64,000 nucleotides of DNA, taken from positions 38,044 through 102,043 of the forward strand of contig JBFWVM010000020.1 of the NCBI GenBank assembly GCA_050246735.1, in the 5' to 3' direction. The notes below the pieces were generated by a model. The model ran no database searches. It had not been told where the DNA came from and saw nothing but the letters and a program-made list of their open reading frames with translations. This document shows positions 53,062-63,100 of this stretch, piece by piece. A program made the translations under genes and the position numbers. Every line of letters begins with the position of its first letter. Positions within the stretch are counted from its first letter, which is position 1. Source of the DNA: Taklimakanibacter sp050246735 (lineage in GTDB: Bacteria; Pseudomonadota; Alphaproteobacteria; Rhizobiales; Aestuariivirgaceae).

Positions 53062-54095
53062 CGCCTGCGCCGGAGCCCATCGCCTATCGGTACTGGTGGC
53101 CCACCATGCCCAGAAAAGGCGAGAGCTGGACGCTGCGCGGCGAGTTCGACGAGCTCAGCGAGCGGTCGCTGACGGAACAGCTCACCGCCATCCGCTGCCG
53201 CGGCGAAGTGGCCGAAGGCGAGATCGCGGTGATCTCGGTGCTGCGCAACGAAGCGGCGCGGCTGCCCCTGTTCTTCGACCATTACAAGAAGCTGGGCGTC
53301 GGCAGGTTCTTCATGGTCGACAACGATTCGGACGACGGCTCGCATGAGATCCTGCTCGCCGAGCCCCTGGCCGATGTTTTCCATACGGCGGCCCCCTACA
53401 AGCACGGACAGATGGGCGTCTACTGGTACAACGGGCTGGCGCGCGCCTATTGCCGCGGCCGCTGGACGATCACCGCCGACGCCGACGAGCTCTTCGTCTA
53501 TGACGCCATGGAGCGGCACAACCTTCATGACCTCGTCCGGTTCCTGCAGTCGAAGAAGCACGATCGCCTGCTGTCCACGCTGATCGACGTCTATCCCTCG
53601 CAGGCCCTCGGCCATGACACTGCGTCAATTTCCGAGCTGCTGGAATTCGACTGCTGGTTTGATGACGATGGTTACACGCCCTATAGTACCGTCGCCGGGC
53701 GGCTGCTGACCGGCGGCCCTCGCCACCGGCTGTTCAACCAGGGCAGGGACGTTCACCTGCACTGGCTCTCCAAGTACCCTCTCATCCACATGAGCGAAGA
53801 CAAGACGATATTCGACGCGCACTATATCTGGCCCTATGACGAACTGGCCGACCGGCCGCCTTACGGCGCCCTGATCCATCTGAAGCTCATGCACGACTTT
53901 ATCGCGCGGTCCCGGCAGAACGAGCTGGAAGGGCAGCACGTAGCGGACTCCCGGGCATACAGGATCATCAACGACAGCCTGGCGCGGAACCCGGACACCG
54001 TCGTGTTCTACGGCAAATCGAAGCGCTACCGCGGACCGAAGAGCCTGGTCCGCCATCATATGATGGCCCCGATCGCGTGGCCTCGTCAGCGATGA
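53058..54095 (+). CDS. one-module glycosyltransferase-like protein
   Basis: 345 residues with a single copy of the module: RNEAARLPLFFDHYKKLGV (about 64-82), DADEL at 141, LTGGPRHRLF, KYPLIHM and a C-terminal YRGPKSLVRHHMMAPIAW. Its ATG overlaps the previous stop by ATGA. It is most similar by eye to the second module of the preceding protein, so it probably arose by local duplication. Confidence 0.78.
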   Translation: MTPAPEPIAYRYWWPTMPRKGESWTLRGEFDELSERSLTEQLTAIRCRGEVAEGEIAVISVLRNEAARLPLFFDHYKKLGVGRFFMVDNDSDDGSHEILLAEPLADVFHTAAPYKHGQMGVYWYNGLARAYCRGRWTITADADELFVYDAMERHNLHDLVRFLQSKKHDRLLSTLIDVYPSQALGHDTASISELLEFDCWFDDDGYTPYSTVAGRLLTGGPRHRLFNQGRDVHLHWLSKYPLIHMSEDKTIFDAHYIWPYDELADRPPYGALIHLKLMHDFIARSRQNELEGQHVADSRAYRIINDSLARNPDTVVFYGKSKRYRGPKSLVRHHMMAPIAWPRQR

Positions 54096-54159
54096 GCCGG
54101 GCAAGGCCGGCAGGCCGGCGGGGATATTCCATGAATGCCGTCGCCGAGGGACCGGCCCG

Positions 54160-56244
54160 ATGATGATCCAGGAAGCGGGCACCCGCCCGCATTGGCGCGA
54201 GATCTTCCAGAACCCGAAGTCGCAATGGCGTGCGCGCGACGAGTTCAACCGGTTATGCGCCGAGGCGCTGACGCGCGATCTCCGGGCCCGCCGTTTCCGC
54301 GGCGCCCTCAGGGGCGGGGAAGTCGGGCTGATGTGCGTATTGCGCAACGAGGCGGCACGGTTGCCGCTGTTCTTCGAGCACTACAGGAAGCTGGGCGTCG
54401 ACAGGTTTTTCATGGTGGACAACGGCTCGACCGACGGTTCGGCCGACCTGCTGCTGGCCGAGCCCCGAGCCGACGTCTTCACGACCGACGCCTCGTATTT
54501 CGGGAGCTACTACGGAATCTACTGGTACAACGCCATCGCCCGGGCCTGCGGCCGCGGTCACTGGCTGCTCATGGCCGACGCCGACGAGCTCCTTGTCTAT
54601 GACGGCATGGACGGCCATGACATCAAGGCCTTCGCGGCATGGCTCGACAGCGAGGGGTGCGACAGGGTCCATGCGCCGATGATCGATCTCTACGTGTCCG
54701 GGGTGATCGGCAGGCGACGGCGGTCCGTGGCCGAGGCGCTTGCCGAGGATTGCTGGTTCGACACGACGGGCTACCGGACCAGCCGCTGGCCGGCCGGATG
54801 GATCCTGACCGGCGGTCCGCGTGAAAGGCTGTTCAACACCGGTGCCGAGAAATACCCGCACTGGATCTCCAAATATCCCTTTTTCCGGATGAAGGAGGAG
54901 ACCGTTCTTTTCGACGCTCACTTTCTCTGGCCCTGGGACAGCCGATACCGCGGTCCGGAAGCGGCCCTCCTGCATCTCAAGATGCTGGACGATTTCATCG
55001 AGCGTTGCGCGATCAGCGAGCGGGAGAACCAGCATGTATTCAATTCGGCCGCTTATCGGCTCATAAACCGGCGGCTGGCCGAGAAGCCCGTCCTGCGCGC
55101 CGCATATGACGGTTCGCGGCGCTATTCGGGCTTCGAAAGCCTCATCGCGGAAGGCATGCTGCTGCCTCTCGGCTGGAATGCCCCGGCAAACAGCCGTGCC
55201 GGTGAAGCGCTGGAATTTCCGTCCGCAACCTGGCACGGACGGGTGAACTGGGGATATACGCTGCCGGTCAGCGGGATCGTCTGGAAGCGCCGCGACGAGT
55301 TCAATGCCCTGTCGCGCCGGTCCTTGAGCGCGCACCTGCGGGAGGTCCGCTGCCGCGGAGCGCTCGCTCCGGGGGAAATCGGCGCCGTCTGTGTCGTGCG
55401 CAATGAGGTGGAACGGCTGCCGCTCTTCTTCGAGCACTACAAGGCGCTGGGGGTGAACCGTTTCTTCATGGTCGACAACCTGTCGGACGACGGCACGCAC
55501 GAGCTGCTTCTGGAGGAGCCTTCGGCCGATGTCTTCCTGGCGCGGGCCACGTTCAACGAGGGGGCTGGCGGACTCTACTGGGCGAACGGCATCGCGCGGG
55601 ACTATTGCCGGAACAACTGGATCGTGCGGCCGGATGCCGACGAGCTCCTGGTCTATGACGGAATGGAGCGCCACGGCCTCGCCGGACTTCGCGACTGGCT
55701 GGCGGCACGGGGAATGGACCGTCTCTACGCCATGATGCTGGACGTCTATCCGGCGGGCGATCTCGGGGTGCGGAAGCGGTCCATACGCGACGTTCTGGCC
55801 GGCGACTGCTGGTTCGACAGCGAGGGCTACGAGCTCACCGCCGGGCAGGGAGGATGGCTCCTGACCGGCGGACCGCGCCATCGGCTGCTGCGCGGAGACG
55901 GCGAGGAGCCCTACACGCATTGGCTCTCCAAATATCCGTTCTTCCAGGTGACGGACGAGACCGCGATCGTCGATCATCACTGGCTGTGGCCGATCGACTG
56001 GACGCGCCGCCAGCCCCTGGGCGCCTTGCTTCATCTCAAGCTGATGGACGACTTCATCGAGCGGAGCGCCGGTTTCGAACGGGAGGGGCAGCATGCCGCG
56101 GAGTCCGGCGCCTACCGGGCGATGAACCGGGAAATGGCCAGGCTAGGCGGCGTCAACTTCTTCCATGCGAAGTCGCGCCGCTATCGCGGCCCGCAAAGCC
56201 TGCTGCGCTACCGGGTCATGGGCGCGATCGACTGGAGCGCATGA
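54160..56244 (+). CDS. two-module glycosyltransferase-like protein
   Basis: 694 residues, again two modules: DADEL at 140 and at 492, with the same flanking motifs. It starts 64 bases after the previous gene. With the two upstream genes it makes a 2+1+2 array of five modules. A palindrome follows the stop. Confidence 0.78.
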   Translation: MMIQEAGTRPHWREIFQNPKSQWRARDEFNRLCAEALTRDLRARRFRGALRGGEVGLMCVLRNEAARLPLFFEHYRKLGVDRFFMVDNGSTDGSADLLLAEPRADVFTTDASYFGSYYGIYWYNAIARACGRGHWLLMADADELLVYDGMDGHDIKAFAAWLDSEGCDRVHAPMIDLYVSGVIGRRRRSVAEALAEDCWFDTTGYRTSRWPAGWILTGGPRERLFNTGAEKYPHWISKYPFFRMKEETVLFDAHFLWPWDSRYRGPEAALLHLKMLDDFIERCAISERENQHVFNSAAYRLINRRLAEKPVLRAAYDGSRRYSGFESLIAEGMLLPLGWNAPANSRAGEALEFPSATWHGRVNWGYTLPVSGIVWKRRDEFNALSRRSLSAHLREVRCRGALAPGEIGAVCVVRNEVERLPLFFEHYKALGVNRFFMVDNLSDDGTHELLLEEPSADVFLARATFNEGAGGLYWANGIARDYCRNNWIVRPDADELLVYDGMERHGLAGLRDWLAARGMDRLYAMMLDVYPAGDLGVRKRSIRDVLAGDCWFDSEGYELTAGQGGWLLTGGPRHRLLRGDGEEPYTHWLSKYPFFQVTDETAIVDHHWLWPIDWTRRQPLGALLHLKLMDDFIERSAGFEREGQHAAESGAYRAMNREMARLGGVNFFHAKSRRYRGPQSLLRYRVMGAIDWSA

Positions 56245-56272
56245 GAATGGCCGGAACGTTCCGGCCATTCTC
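56243..56272. terminator. 30-bp perfect palindrome after the glycosyltransferase array
   Basis: GAATGGCCGGAAC and its exact complement meet at the centre. It lies between the convergent array and periplasmic-protein genes and may be a bidirectional transcription stop, though there is no T-tract. Confidence 0.55.
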
Positions 56273-56293
56273 GTTCCGGCCGATTGGCCAGTC

Positions 56294-57502
56294 TCAGTCG
56301 TTGGCCGATATGGTGACGCCGAGCTGGTCGATCGCGGCACCCGGATTGGCGGGGTCGAGCGCCATGATCTGCTGCACGGTGACGGGCTGCGCCGGCTTGG
56401 CCAGGATGGTGATGGAGCGCGGGTCCTTGAGATAGGCGTTGACCGCTTCGACCGCCTTCTGCGTGAAGTCGGGGTTCTTCAGCTCGGCCAGCCCGAGCTG
56501 GAGCATGGCGCCGGCATTGGCGACCATCGTCGCCTCGTCCATGCCCTGCATCTTGGCCAAGAGCGGAATAAGCTTCTTGGTGATCGACCGGTCCTCGAAG
56601 CGCAGGACGACGCGGCTCACCTCTATGCCCTGGACGAGGGGCATGAGGGTGTTGGCATCGGGCGGGGTCTGCCCTTCGAGCTTCTGCAGCTCGCCGAGGA
56701 GGGCCGCGGGGATCTCGCCCGCCGCGGCGCCGATCTTGATCGTGGCCATGTCCTTGCCGGCGTAGAACATGTCGAAATCGAAGCCCATCTTTTCGGTGCT
56801 GATGTCGATCGTGCCGCTGCCGCCGATATCGAAGGAGAGCGACGAATAGCCGAGCATCTTCAGCGTGCCCGACGGATCGAGGGCGGCGAGGGCGGTTTCC
56901 GGCACGGCGATGTTGACGATCCTGAAATCGGTCTTGCCCGACCCCGTGACCGGGTCGCCGTCCCATGTCATCTCGTAGCTGTCGGCCGAGAAGGTCTGTC
57001 CCGCGGCCGTGAGCGTCATGGCGCCGGCCGACATCTTCCTGGCGACGTTCATGTTGGCGCGCAGGATATCGGTCGGCGTGGGATTGTCGCCCAGCGCCTT
57101 GACGTACCAGTATTCTGCCGAGCTCTGCGGCATGGCGATCACGAAGCTCGCTTCCGTGCCGCCCATGTCGATCCTGGTGTCGGTATATTGCGCCGAGGCC
57201 ACCTCGAACAGGCCGTCGCCCTTGTCGCTGATGCCGCTCAGCCTGACCTTGCCGACCGAGACCGACATCTTGCTGGTGACGTCGCCGGGCACCACGAGAT
57301 TGGCGCTCAGCCCGTCGATGACGACGGAGCCGTCGCTTTCGGTGGTCAGCGATTGATAGGTGGGCTTGACCTTGAGCTGGCTCTCCCAGTTCTTCAGGAT
57401 GGCGATGACAAGCGGAGGCTCTTCGGCGGCGAAGGCGGGCGGGACGCCCGCCATGGATGTAAAGACCATCAATGCGAGCGCTGAGCGCTTGACCGGTGAC
57501 AT
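56294..57502 (-). CDS. periplasmic protein of unknown function
   Basis: 402 residues from ATG 57502, with AGAGG seven bases upstream. A signal peptide ends near residue 25 (GVPPAFA/A). The remainder is beta-rich, with many alternating hydrophobic residues typical of a lipid- or sugar-binding periplasmic fold and a C-terminal VTISAND. No family is named with confidence. It is a single gene convergent with the glycosyltransferase array. Confidence 0.6.
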   Translation of the reverse strand: MSPVKRSALALMVFTSMAGVPPAFAAEEPPLVIAILKNWESQLKVKPTYQSLTTESDGSVVIDGLSANLVVPGDVTSKMSVSVGKVRLSGISDKGDGLFEVASAQYTDTRIDMGGTEASFVIAMPQSSAEYWYVKALGDNPTPTDILRANMNVARKMSAGAMTLTAAGQTFSADSYEMTWDGDPVTGSGKTDFRIVNIAVPETALAALDPSGTLKMLGYSSLSFDIGGSGTIDISTEKMGFDFDMFYAGKDMATIKIGAAAGEIPAALLGELQKLEGQTPPDANTLMPLVQGIEVSRVVLRFEDRSITKKLIPLLAKMQGMDEATMVANAGAMLQLGLAELKNPDFTQKAVEAVNAYLKDPRSITILAKPAQPVTVQQIMALDPANPGAAIDQLGVTISAND

Positions 57503-57747
57503 TTCGAAACCTCTTGAAATTGGATTATCCCCACCCGAAGCGGTGGACATTAGGTCAAGGAGTGGGAAAAACCAATGGCGTTATGGCGGCAAAGTTGCGA
57601 TTCGGGAGAGGCCGGGAAGCCCCGTTCCCGTCACGCAGGATTGAAAGCCCCCGCGTCGTAACCAGTTGAAAAGGCCCATGGCCCAGATTATTGTCCGCCG
57701 CGTCGGATTCTATTCGAGACGGGGCTGTCTCTCAAGAAGGGGTTGAA

Positions 57748-58497
57748 ATGCGGAAAATCTGGGTTGGCGCCGCGGCCGTGCTGGCCGTGGCGATGCTTGT
57801 GGCGGGGCAGGCTCAGGCCTCGACGTCCAATGTGAAGACCAATATCACGGTGGCCGACGAGAAGCCGGTGACCAAGAAGAAGGCCGTCAAGGTCATCAGG
57901 ATCGAGCAGAAGAAACCCCGGGCCAAGCGCGAGAAGCCCCGGACGTCTGCGGTCAGCCGGCAATGCGACAGCTTCTTCGAATGCCTGTTCAGCACCCGCC
58001 GGGCCACGCGCTCGTCCTTCCGCTCGTCGGGAATGAGCGGCCGCACCACCCGGAAGACCGTTTCCTTCTCGGATGCCAGGTACAAGCCGGGCTCGATCAT
58101 CGTCCGCACCCCCGAGCGCGCCCTCTATTATGTGCTGCCGGGCGGCAAGGCGCTGCGCTACAAGGTGGGCGTCGGCAAGGAAGGCTTCCAGTGGAGCGGC
58201 AATTCCAGGATCGGCATGAAGCGGGAATGGCCGGACTGGCGTCCGCCCGCCACCATGATCGCGCGCGAGGCGGCGAAAGGGCATGTCATTCCGGAATATA
58301 TGGAAGGCGGCCCCAACAACCCGCTGGGCGCCCGGGCCATGTATATATCGGGCACGCTGTTCCGCATCCATGGCACCAACAATGCCGCCTCGATCGGCGG
58401 CGCCGTGTCGTCGGGCTGCATCCGCATGATGAATTCGGACGTGATCGACCTCTATGAGCGCGTCGCCGTCGGCTCGCGGGTCTACGTCTACCAATAG
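57748..58497 (+). CDS. L,D-transpeptidase (YkuD domain)
   Basis: 249 residues. A signal peptide ends near residue 24 (GQAQA/S). A Lys/Arg-rich linker (about 38-75) precedes the YkuD catalytic domain with H208 (IHGTNN) and C224 (SSGCIRMMN). It cross-links peptidoglycan by 3-3 bonds or attaches proteins to it. AAGAAGGGG lies upstream of ATG 57748. It ends in a clear terminator. Confidence 0.9.
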   Translation: MRKIWVGAAAVLAVAMLVAGQAQASTSNVKTNITVADEKPVTKKKAVKVIRIEQKKPRAKREKPRTSAVSRQCDSFFECLFSTRRATRSSFRSSGMSGRTTRKTVSFSDARYKPGSIIVRTPERALYYVLPGGKALRYKVGVGKEGFQWSGNSRIGMKREWPDWRPPATMIAREAAKGHVIPEYMEGGPNNPLGARAMYISGTLFRIHGTNNAASIGGAVSSGCIRMMNSDVIDLYERVAVGSRVYVYQ

Positions 58498-58523
58498 ACC
58501 CCGAGGCGTTTGCGCCGGCAGCG

Positions 58524-58553
58524 AAGCCGCGGTTGACCGGACCGCGGCTTTTT
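58524..58553 (+). terminator. terminator after the L,D-transpeptidase gene
   Basis: AAGCCGCGGT, a 7-base loop, ACCGCGGCTT, then further T. It precedes the ceramidase-like gene by 18 bases. Confidence 0.8.
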
Positions 58554-58571
58554 GCATTGAAGAGAGGGCCG

Positions 58572-59225
58572 ATGGACTGGTTTGCGCCGATAGACGCCTA
58601 TTGCGAACGCCTGGGGCCGGGTCTCGCCGCCGAGCCGCTCAATGCGCTGAGCAACGCCGCCTTCTTCATCGCCGCCGCCTGGGCGGCGCAGGCCGCGCGC
58701 CGGCGGGGCGGCGGGCGCGCGGTATGGCTCCTGATCGCGCTCGTCTTCGTGATCGGCCTCGGCAGCCTCGCCTTCCACACTTTCGCCAACCAGTGGTCGG
58801 CGCTCGCCGACGTGCTGCCGATCACGCTCTTCATCTACGGCTATCTGGCCTTCGCGCTGCGCCGGTTCCTCGGCCTCGGCCGGTGGCAGACGGGACTCGG
58901 GCTCGCGATCCTGCTTCTCGCCACCATGGCCGCCGAGCGCATCACGCCCACGGGCTTCATGAACGGCTCCGGCGCCTATCTGCCGGCCCTGGTGGCGAGC
59001 GTCGTCGTCTCGCTCGTGCTTCTGCGCCGGGGCCATCCGGCCCAGCTCGATATCAGCCTCGCCTCGACGGCGCTCTTCGTGTCCTTGATCTTCCGCACCG
59101 CGGATCAGGTCGTATGCCCGTTCGTGCCCGTCGGCACGCATTTCATCTGGCACATGTTGAACGGGCTGGTGCTGGCGCTCTATCTCGAGGCCGCGATCCG
59201 CTACGGCGAGCGCCGCGAGCCATAA
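58572..59225 (+). CDS. ceramidase-family integral membrane protein
   Basis: 217 residues, about seven membrane spans. The N-terminal YCERLGPGLAAEPLNALSNA region, GLGSLAFHTFANQW (about 61-74) and the late HFIWHMLNG match bacterial alkaline-ceramidase-like proteins, in which the histidines bind zinc. Whether it hydrolyses ceramide is unknown. ATG 58572 follows AGAGGG. Confidence 0.75.
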   Translation: MDWFAPIDAYCERLGPGLAAEPLNALSNAAFFIAAAWAAQAARRRGGGRAVWLLIALVFVIGLGSLAFHTFANQWSALADVLPITLFIYGYLAFALRRFLGLGRWQTGLGLAILLLATMAAERITPTGFMNGSGAYLPALVASVVVSLVLLRRGHPAQLDISLASTALFVSLIFRTADQVVCPFVPVGTHFIWHMLNGLVLALYLEAAIRYGERREP

Positions 59226-59243
59226 GCGCCCCTGAAAAGAACT

Positions 59244-59272
59244 GGCCCCGGAGGCTCATGCCGTCCGGGGCC
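59244..59272 (-). terminator. hairpin between the ceramidase-like and Lys-rich genes
   Basis: GGCCCCGGA, an 11-base loop and TCCGGGGCC. On the minus strand it is followed by a short CTTTT run, so it probably terminates the Lys-rich gene and may stop both convergent transcripts. Confidence 0.6.
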
Positions 59273-59298
59273 CAGTCCTGAAGTATCGCTAAAGAAGA

Positions 59299-59376
59299 TT
59301 ACTTCTTCTTCTTGGCGGCCTTCTTCTTCGCCGTCTTCTTAGCAGCCTTCTTCTTAGCAGCTTTCTTAGCAGCCAT
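59299..59376 (-). CDS. 25-residue Lys/Ala-rich basic mini-protein
   Basis: ATG 59376 opens MAAKKAAKKKAAKKTAKK, then more Ala and Lys to a TAA at 59299. AGGAG lies eight bases upstream of the start, a strong ribosome site. The protein is almost wholly Lys and Ala, like the tails of histone H1-like and AlgP-like nucleoid proteins, so nucleic-acid binding is the natural inference. A hairpin with a T-run ends it. Its size makes it easy to miss. Confidence 0.65.
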   Translation of the reverse strand: MAAKKAAKKKAAKKTAKKKAAKKKK

Positions 59377-59821
59377 AGCAAGTTCTCCTGGTTAAATTAG
59401 AGCCCCAATAACGCAGGTAAGCCTCACTCATAACGTCCAACAAGCGCGATCCTCTGGGAATCACCATTTGTCGGGCCGTCATCGCATCGTGTTGTCTACC
59501 TGTTTGTGTGATTCGGCAATATGCCAACCACATCTGGTATGTCAGCAGAAATCAGCTAACAACCCGTAAACATTGAGAAAAGACGGTTTTCGTCCGTATA
59601 CGGAGAGACTTGCCCCCGAGTCACGGGATTCATGCGGGAATCAAGTGTTTTCGAGGGTCATCCGTACACGGACCAGCTTCCGGAATCGGCTTGGCCGGGA
59701 GGCCTTCGGGGCAGGCTTGCGCCCTGTGGCCGGGAAGTCACGCCGGCAAGATTTTTTGCGAGGCGGATGGTTTTGAACATGAATCCGCCTGGCGAGGCGG
59801 GCGAGAGTGGCGAAACGGGCC
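59377..59821. other. intergenic region upstream of the Lys-rich gene
   Basis: About 440 bases, AT-richer than its surroundings over 59390-59640. Other readings here are short and unsupported. It presumably holds the promoter of the Lys-rich mini-gene; no repeat or RNA gene was recognised. Confidence 0.35.
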
Positions 59822-59971
59822 ATGCGCGCCGCCGGCGTCTCGACGGAGCGTGAGGCCGTCGAAAAGGCGCTCGAGACGCTCATCCGCATCGAAGGCGCAC
59901 GCTCGATCCGCAGCCTTCGTGGAAAGTATAATTGGGAGGGCGATTTCGATGCGATGCGGCGCGGAGAATGA
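59822..59971 (+). pseudogene. VapB-type antitoxin, N-terminally truncated
   Basis: MRAAGVSTEREAVEKALETL then RIEGARSIRSLRGKYNWEGD and the ending DAMRRGE are characteristic of VapB C-terminal halves. The ribbon DNA-binding N-terminus is missing: upstream of residue 1 the frame carries only VAKRA-like traces and is closed by stops. Its stop overlaps the start of the VapC fragment. Confidence 0.6.
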
Positions 59972-60045
59972 TCCTTGCCGATGCCTCCGCCTGGACAAGC
60001 TATCTCCGGGGGGCGTCCACACCGACCCCGAGGCGCCGCACGCAA
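59968..60045 (+). pseudogene. VapC (PIN) toxin fragment
   Basis: The start MILADASAWTSYLRG matches the PIN-domain N-terminus, including the first catalytic aspartate. After about 16 residues similarity ends, and the frame continues only as antisense of nrdJ. A relic of a complete vapBC pair. Confidence 0.55.
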
Positions 60046-60069
60046 TCCTCGGCGCCGATTGCGAAAGTG

Positions 60070-60094
60070 AACGGCCGGGACGAGCCCGGCCGTT
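60070..60094 (-). terminator. hairpin downstream of nrdJ
   Basis: AACGGCCGGG, a 5-base loop, CCCGGCCGTT, 24 bases after the nrdJ stop on its strand. No strong T-run follows, so termination here may be weak. Confidence 0.55.
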
Positions 60095-60117
60095 ACCGTT
60101 CAGCCTCGCTCGGGCGC

Positions 60118-63100
60118 TCACGAGCACCCGCTGGTCGAGCCGCAGGTGTCGCATTTGAGGCAGGTGCCGTTGCGCACCATCGTGTAGTTGCCGCATTCGC
60201 CGCAGCTGTCGCCCTCATAGCCCTTCATGCGGGCTTCGGTGCGGCGGTCGAGCTCGAGCGTCGCGGGCGCCGCATGGACATGCGCAAGCGCGTCTTCCTC
60301 GTGATGCTCATGCACATGGACCTCGGCGGTCCGGGCCTCGGCGAGAGCGAGCGCCGACGTGCCGTAGCTCTCGGCGGCCCGCATCTGGAGCGCATGGGCC
60401 GGCGAGGCGCCCGCCGTGGCGCCCTGGGTCGGCATGACCACGACATTGCGCGTGTTCAGGTTCCGGCGCACGAAGCCGGACGACAGGACCTTGGCGGCCG
60501 GCATCGGCACCGGGGCGGGGGGCGGCGCGCTGCCGTCCTCGACGCCCCTGCCGAGCGCGTCGAAGCCGATGTCGGAAGGCTCGACATGGGCGAGATCGTG
60601 GCGGCCGAGATAGGAGACGGCGAGCTCGCGGAACACGTAGTCGAGGATCGAGGTCGCGTTCTTGATCGACTGGTTGCCCTGGACCAGGCCCGCCGGCTCG
60701 AAGCGCGTGAAGGTGAAGGCTTCCACGAACTTCTCGAGCGGCACGCCATATTGGAGGCCGGTCGACACCGCGATGGCGAAATTGTTCATCATGGCGCGCA
60801 AGGCGGTGCCTTCCTTGTGCATGTCGATGAAGATCTCGCCCAGCCTCCCGTCCTCATATTCGCCGGTGTGGAGATAGACCTTGTGGCCGCCGACGATGGC
60901 TTTCTGCGTGTAGCCCTTGCGGCGCTGCGGCATGACCTCCCGCTCGCGCTTGACCATCACCTCGACGATCTTCTCGACCACTTTCTCGACGACCTGGACC
61001 TGCGTCTTGCCGGCGAGCGCCTCGGCGAGGTCGTCCTCGGCCTCGTCGTCGTCGATGAGCTGGGCCGAGAGCGGCTGCGACAGCTTCGAGCCGTCGCGAT
61101 AGAGCGCGTTGGCCTTGAGCGCCAGCTTCCACGACAGCAGATAGGCCGCGTTGCAGTCCTCGACCGAGGCCTCGTTCGGCATGTTGATGGTCTTGGAGAT
61201 GGCGCCCGAGATGAAGGGCTGGGACGCCGCCATCATGCGGATGTGGCTCTCGACCGAGAGATAGCGCCTGCCGAGGCGGCCGCACGGATTGGCGCAGTCG
61301 AAGACCGGCAGATGCTCGTCCTTGAGCCCAGGCGCGCCCTCGAGCGTCATGGCGCCGCAGACATGGATGTTGGCGCGCTCGATCTCGGCCCTGGAGAAGC
61401 CGAGATGGCTCAGGAGGTCGAAGCCGATGTCGTTGAGCTCGGCATCTCCGAGCTTGAGCGCCGTCTTGCAGAAGGCCTCGCCGAGCGTGAACTTGTTGAA
61501 CACGAACTTGATGTCGAAGGCGGAAGCGAGGCCCGCCTCGACCTTGGCGATCTCGGCGTCGCCGAAGCCTTTGGCCCTGAGCGCCTGGTGGCCGATCGCC
61601 GGGCTGTCGGCGAGCGAGCCGTGGCCGACCGCATGGGAGACGATGGCCTCGATCTCCTCGGGCGTGTAGCCGAGCGTGCGCAGCGCCTCCGGCACCGCCT
61701 GGTTGATGATCTTGAAATAGCCGCCGCCGGCCAGCTTCTTGAACTTCACCAGCGCGAAATCGGGCTCAATGCCGGTGGTGTCGCAATCCATCACCAGGCC
61801 GATCGTGCCGGTCGGCGCGATGACGGTCGCCTGCGCGTTGCGGTAGCCATGCGCCTCGCCGAGCGTCACCGCCTTGTCCCAGGCGGCGCGCGCATGGGCG
61901 ATGAGCGCCTTGTCGGGACAGCTCAGCTCGTCGAGCGGAACCGGCGCCGTCTTGACGCCCTCATAGCCGACGGCGGCGCCATAGGCCGCGCGGCGATGGT
62001 TGCGCATCACCCTGAGCATGTGGGCGCGGTTCTTCTCGAAGCCCGCGAAGGGGCCGAGCTCCCTCGCCATCTCCGCCGAGGTGGCATAGGAGGTGCCGGT
62101 CATGATGGCCGAGATGGCCCCGCCGATGGCGCGGCCCTCATGGCTGTCATAGGGGATGCCTGAGGTCATCAGCAGGCCGCCGATATTGGCGAAGCCGAGG
62201 CCGAGCGTGCGGAACTCGTAGGAGAGCCGCGCGATCTCGCGGGACGGGAACTGCGCCATCAGCACCGAGATCTCGAGCGCGATGGTCCACAGGCGCACGC
62301 CGTGCTCGAAGGAGGCGACGTCGAAGGTGCCGTCGGCCTGGCGGAACTGCAGCAGGTTGAGCGAAGCGAGATTGCACGCCGTATCGTCGAGGAACATGTA
62401 TTCCGAGCACGGATTGGAGGCGCGGATCTCGCCCGAGGCCGGGCAGGTATGCCAGTCGTTGATGGTGGTGTGGAACTGGATGCCGGGATCGGCCGAGGCC
62501 CAGGCGGCATAGCCGATCTTGTCCCACAGGGCGCGGGCCGGGACCGTCTTGGCGGTCTTGCCGGTGAGCCGCGACGTCAGCTCCCAGTTGCGATCGCTCT
62601 CCACCGCGTTGAGGAAGTCGTCGGTGACGCGCACCGAATTGTTGGAGTTCTGGCCGGAGACCGTGCGATAGGCCTCGCCGTCCCAGTCGGTGTCATAGGT
62701 GTCGAAGGTGATGTCCTTGTAGCCCTGGCGCGCGAACTGGATGACCCGCTTGATGTAGTTGTCGGGCACCATGTTGCGGCGCGCGTCCCTGACGGCGCGC
62801 TTGAGCGCCGGGTTCTTCTCGATCTCGAAGCAGTCGGTGCCGGAGCCCTCGCAATTGACGCAGGCCTTCATGATCTGGGTCAGCGCCTTGCGCACGATCC
62901 TCGACCCGGTGACGAGCGCCGCGACCTTCTGCTCCTCCTTCACCTTCCAGTCGATATAGTCCTCGACGTCGGGATGGTCGATGTCGACGACGACCATCTT
63001 GGCGGCGCGCCGCGTGGTGCCGCCCGACTTGATGGCGCCGGCGGCGCGGTCGCCGATCTTGAGGAAGCTCATGAGGCCGGAGGAGCGCCCGCCGCCCGAC

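Noticed and set aside
60046..62163. continuation of the VapC-fragment frame through antisense nrdJ
   Set aside because: Only the first 16 residues resemble VapC; the rest is the reverse shadow of nrdJ.
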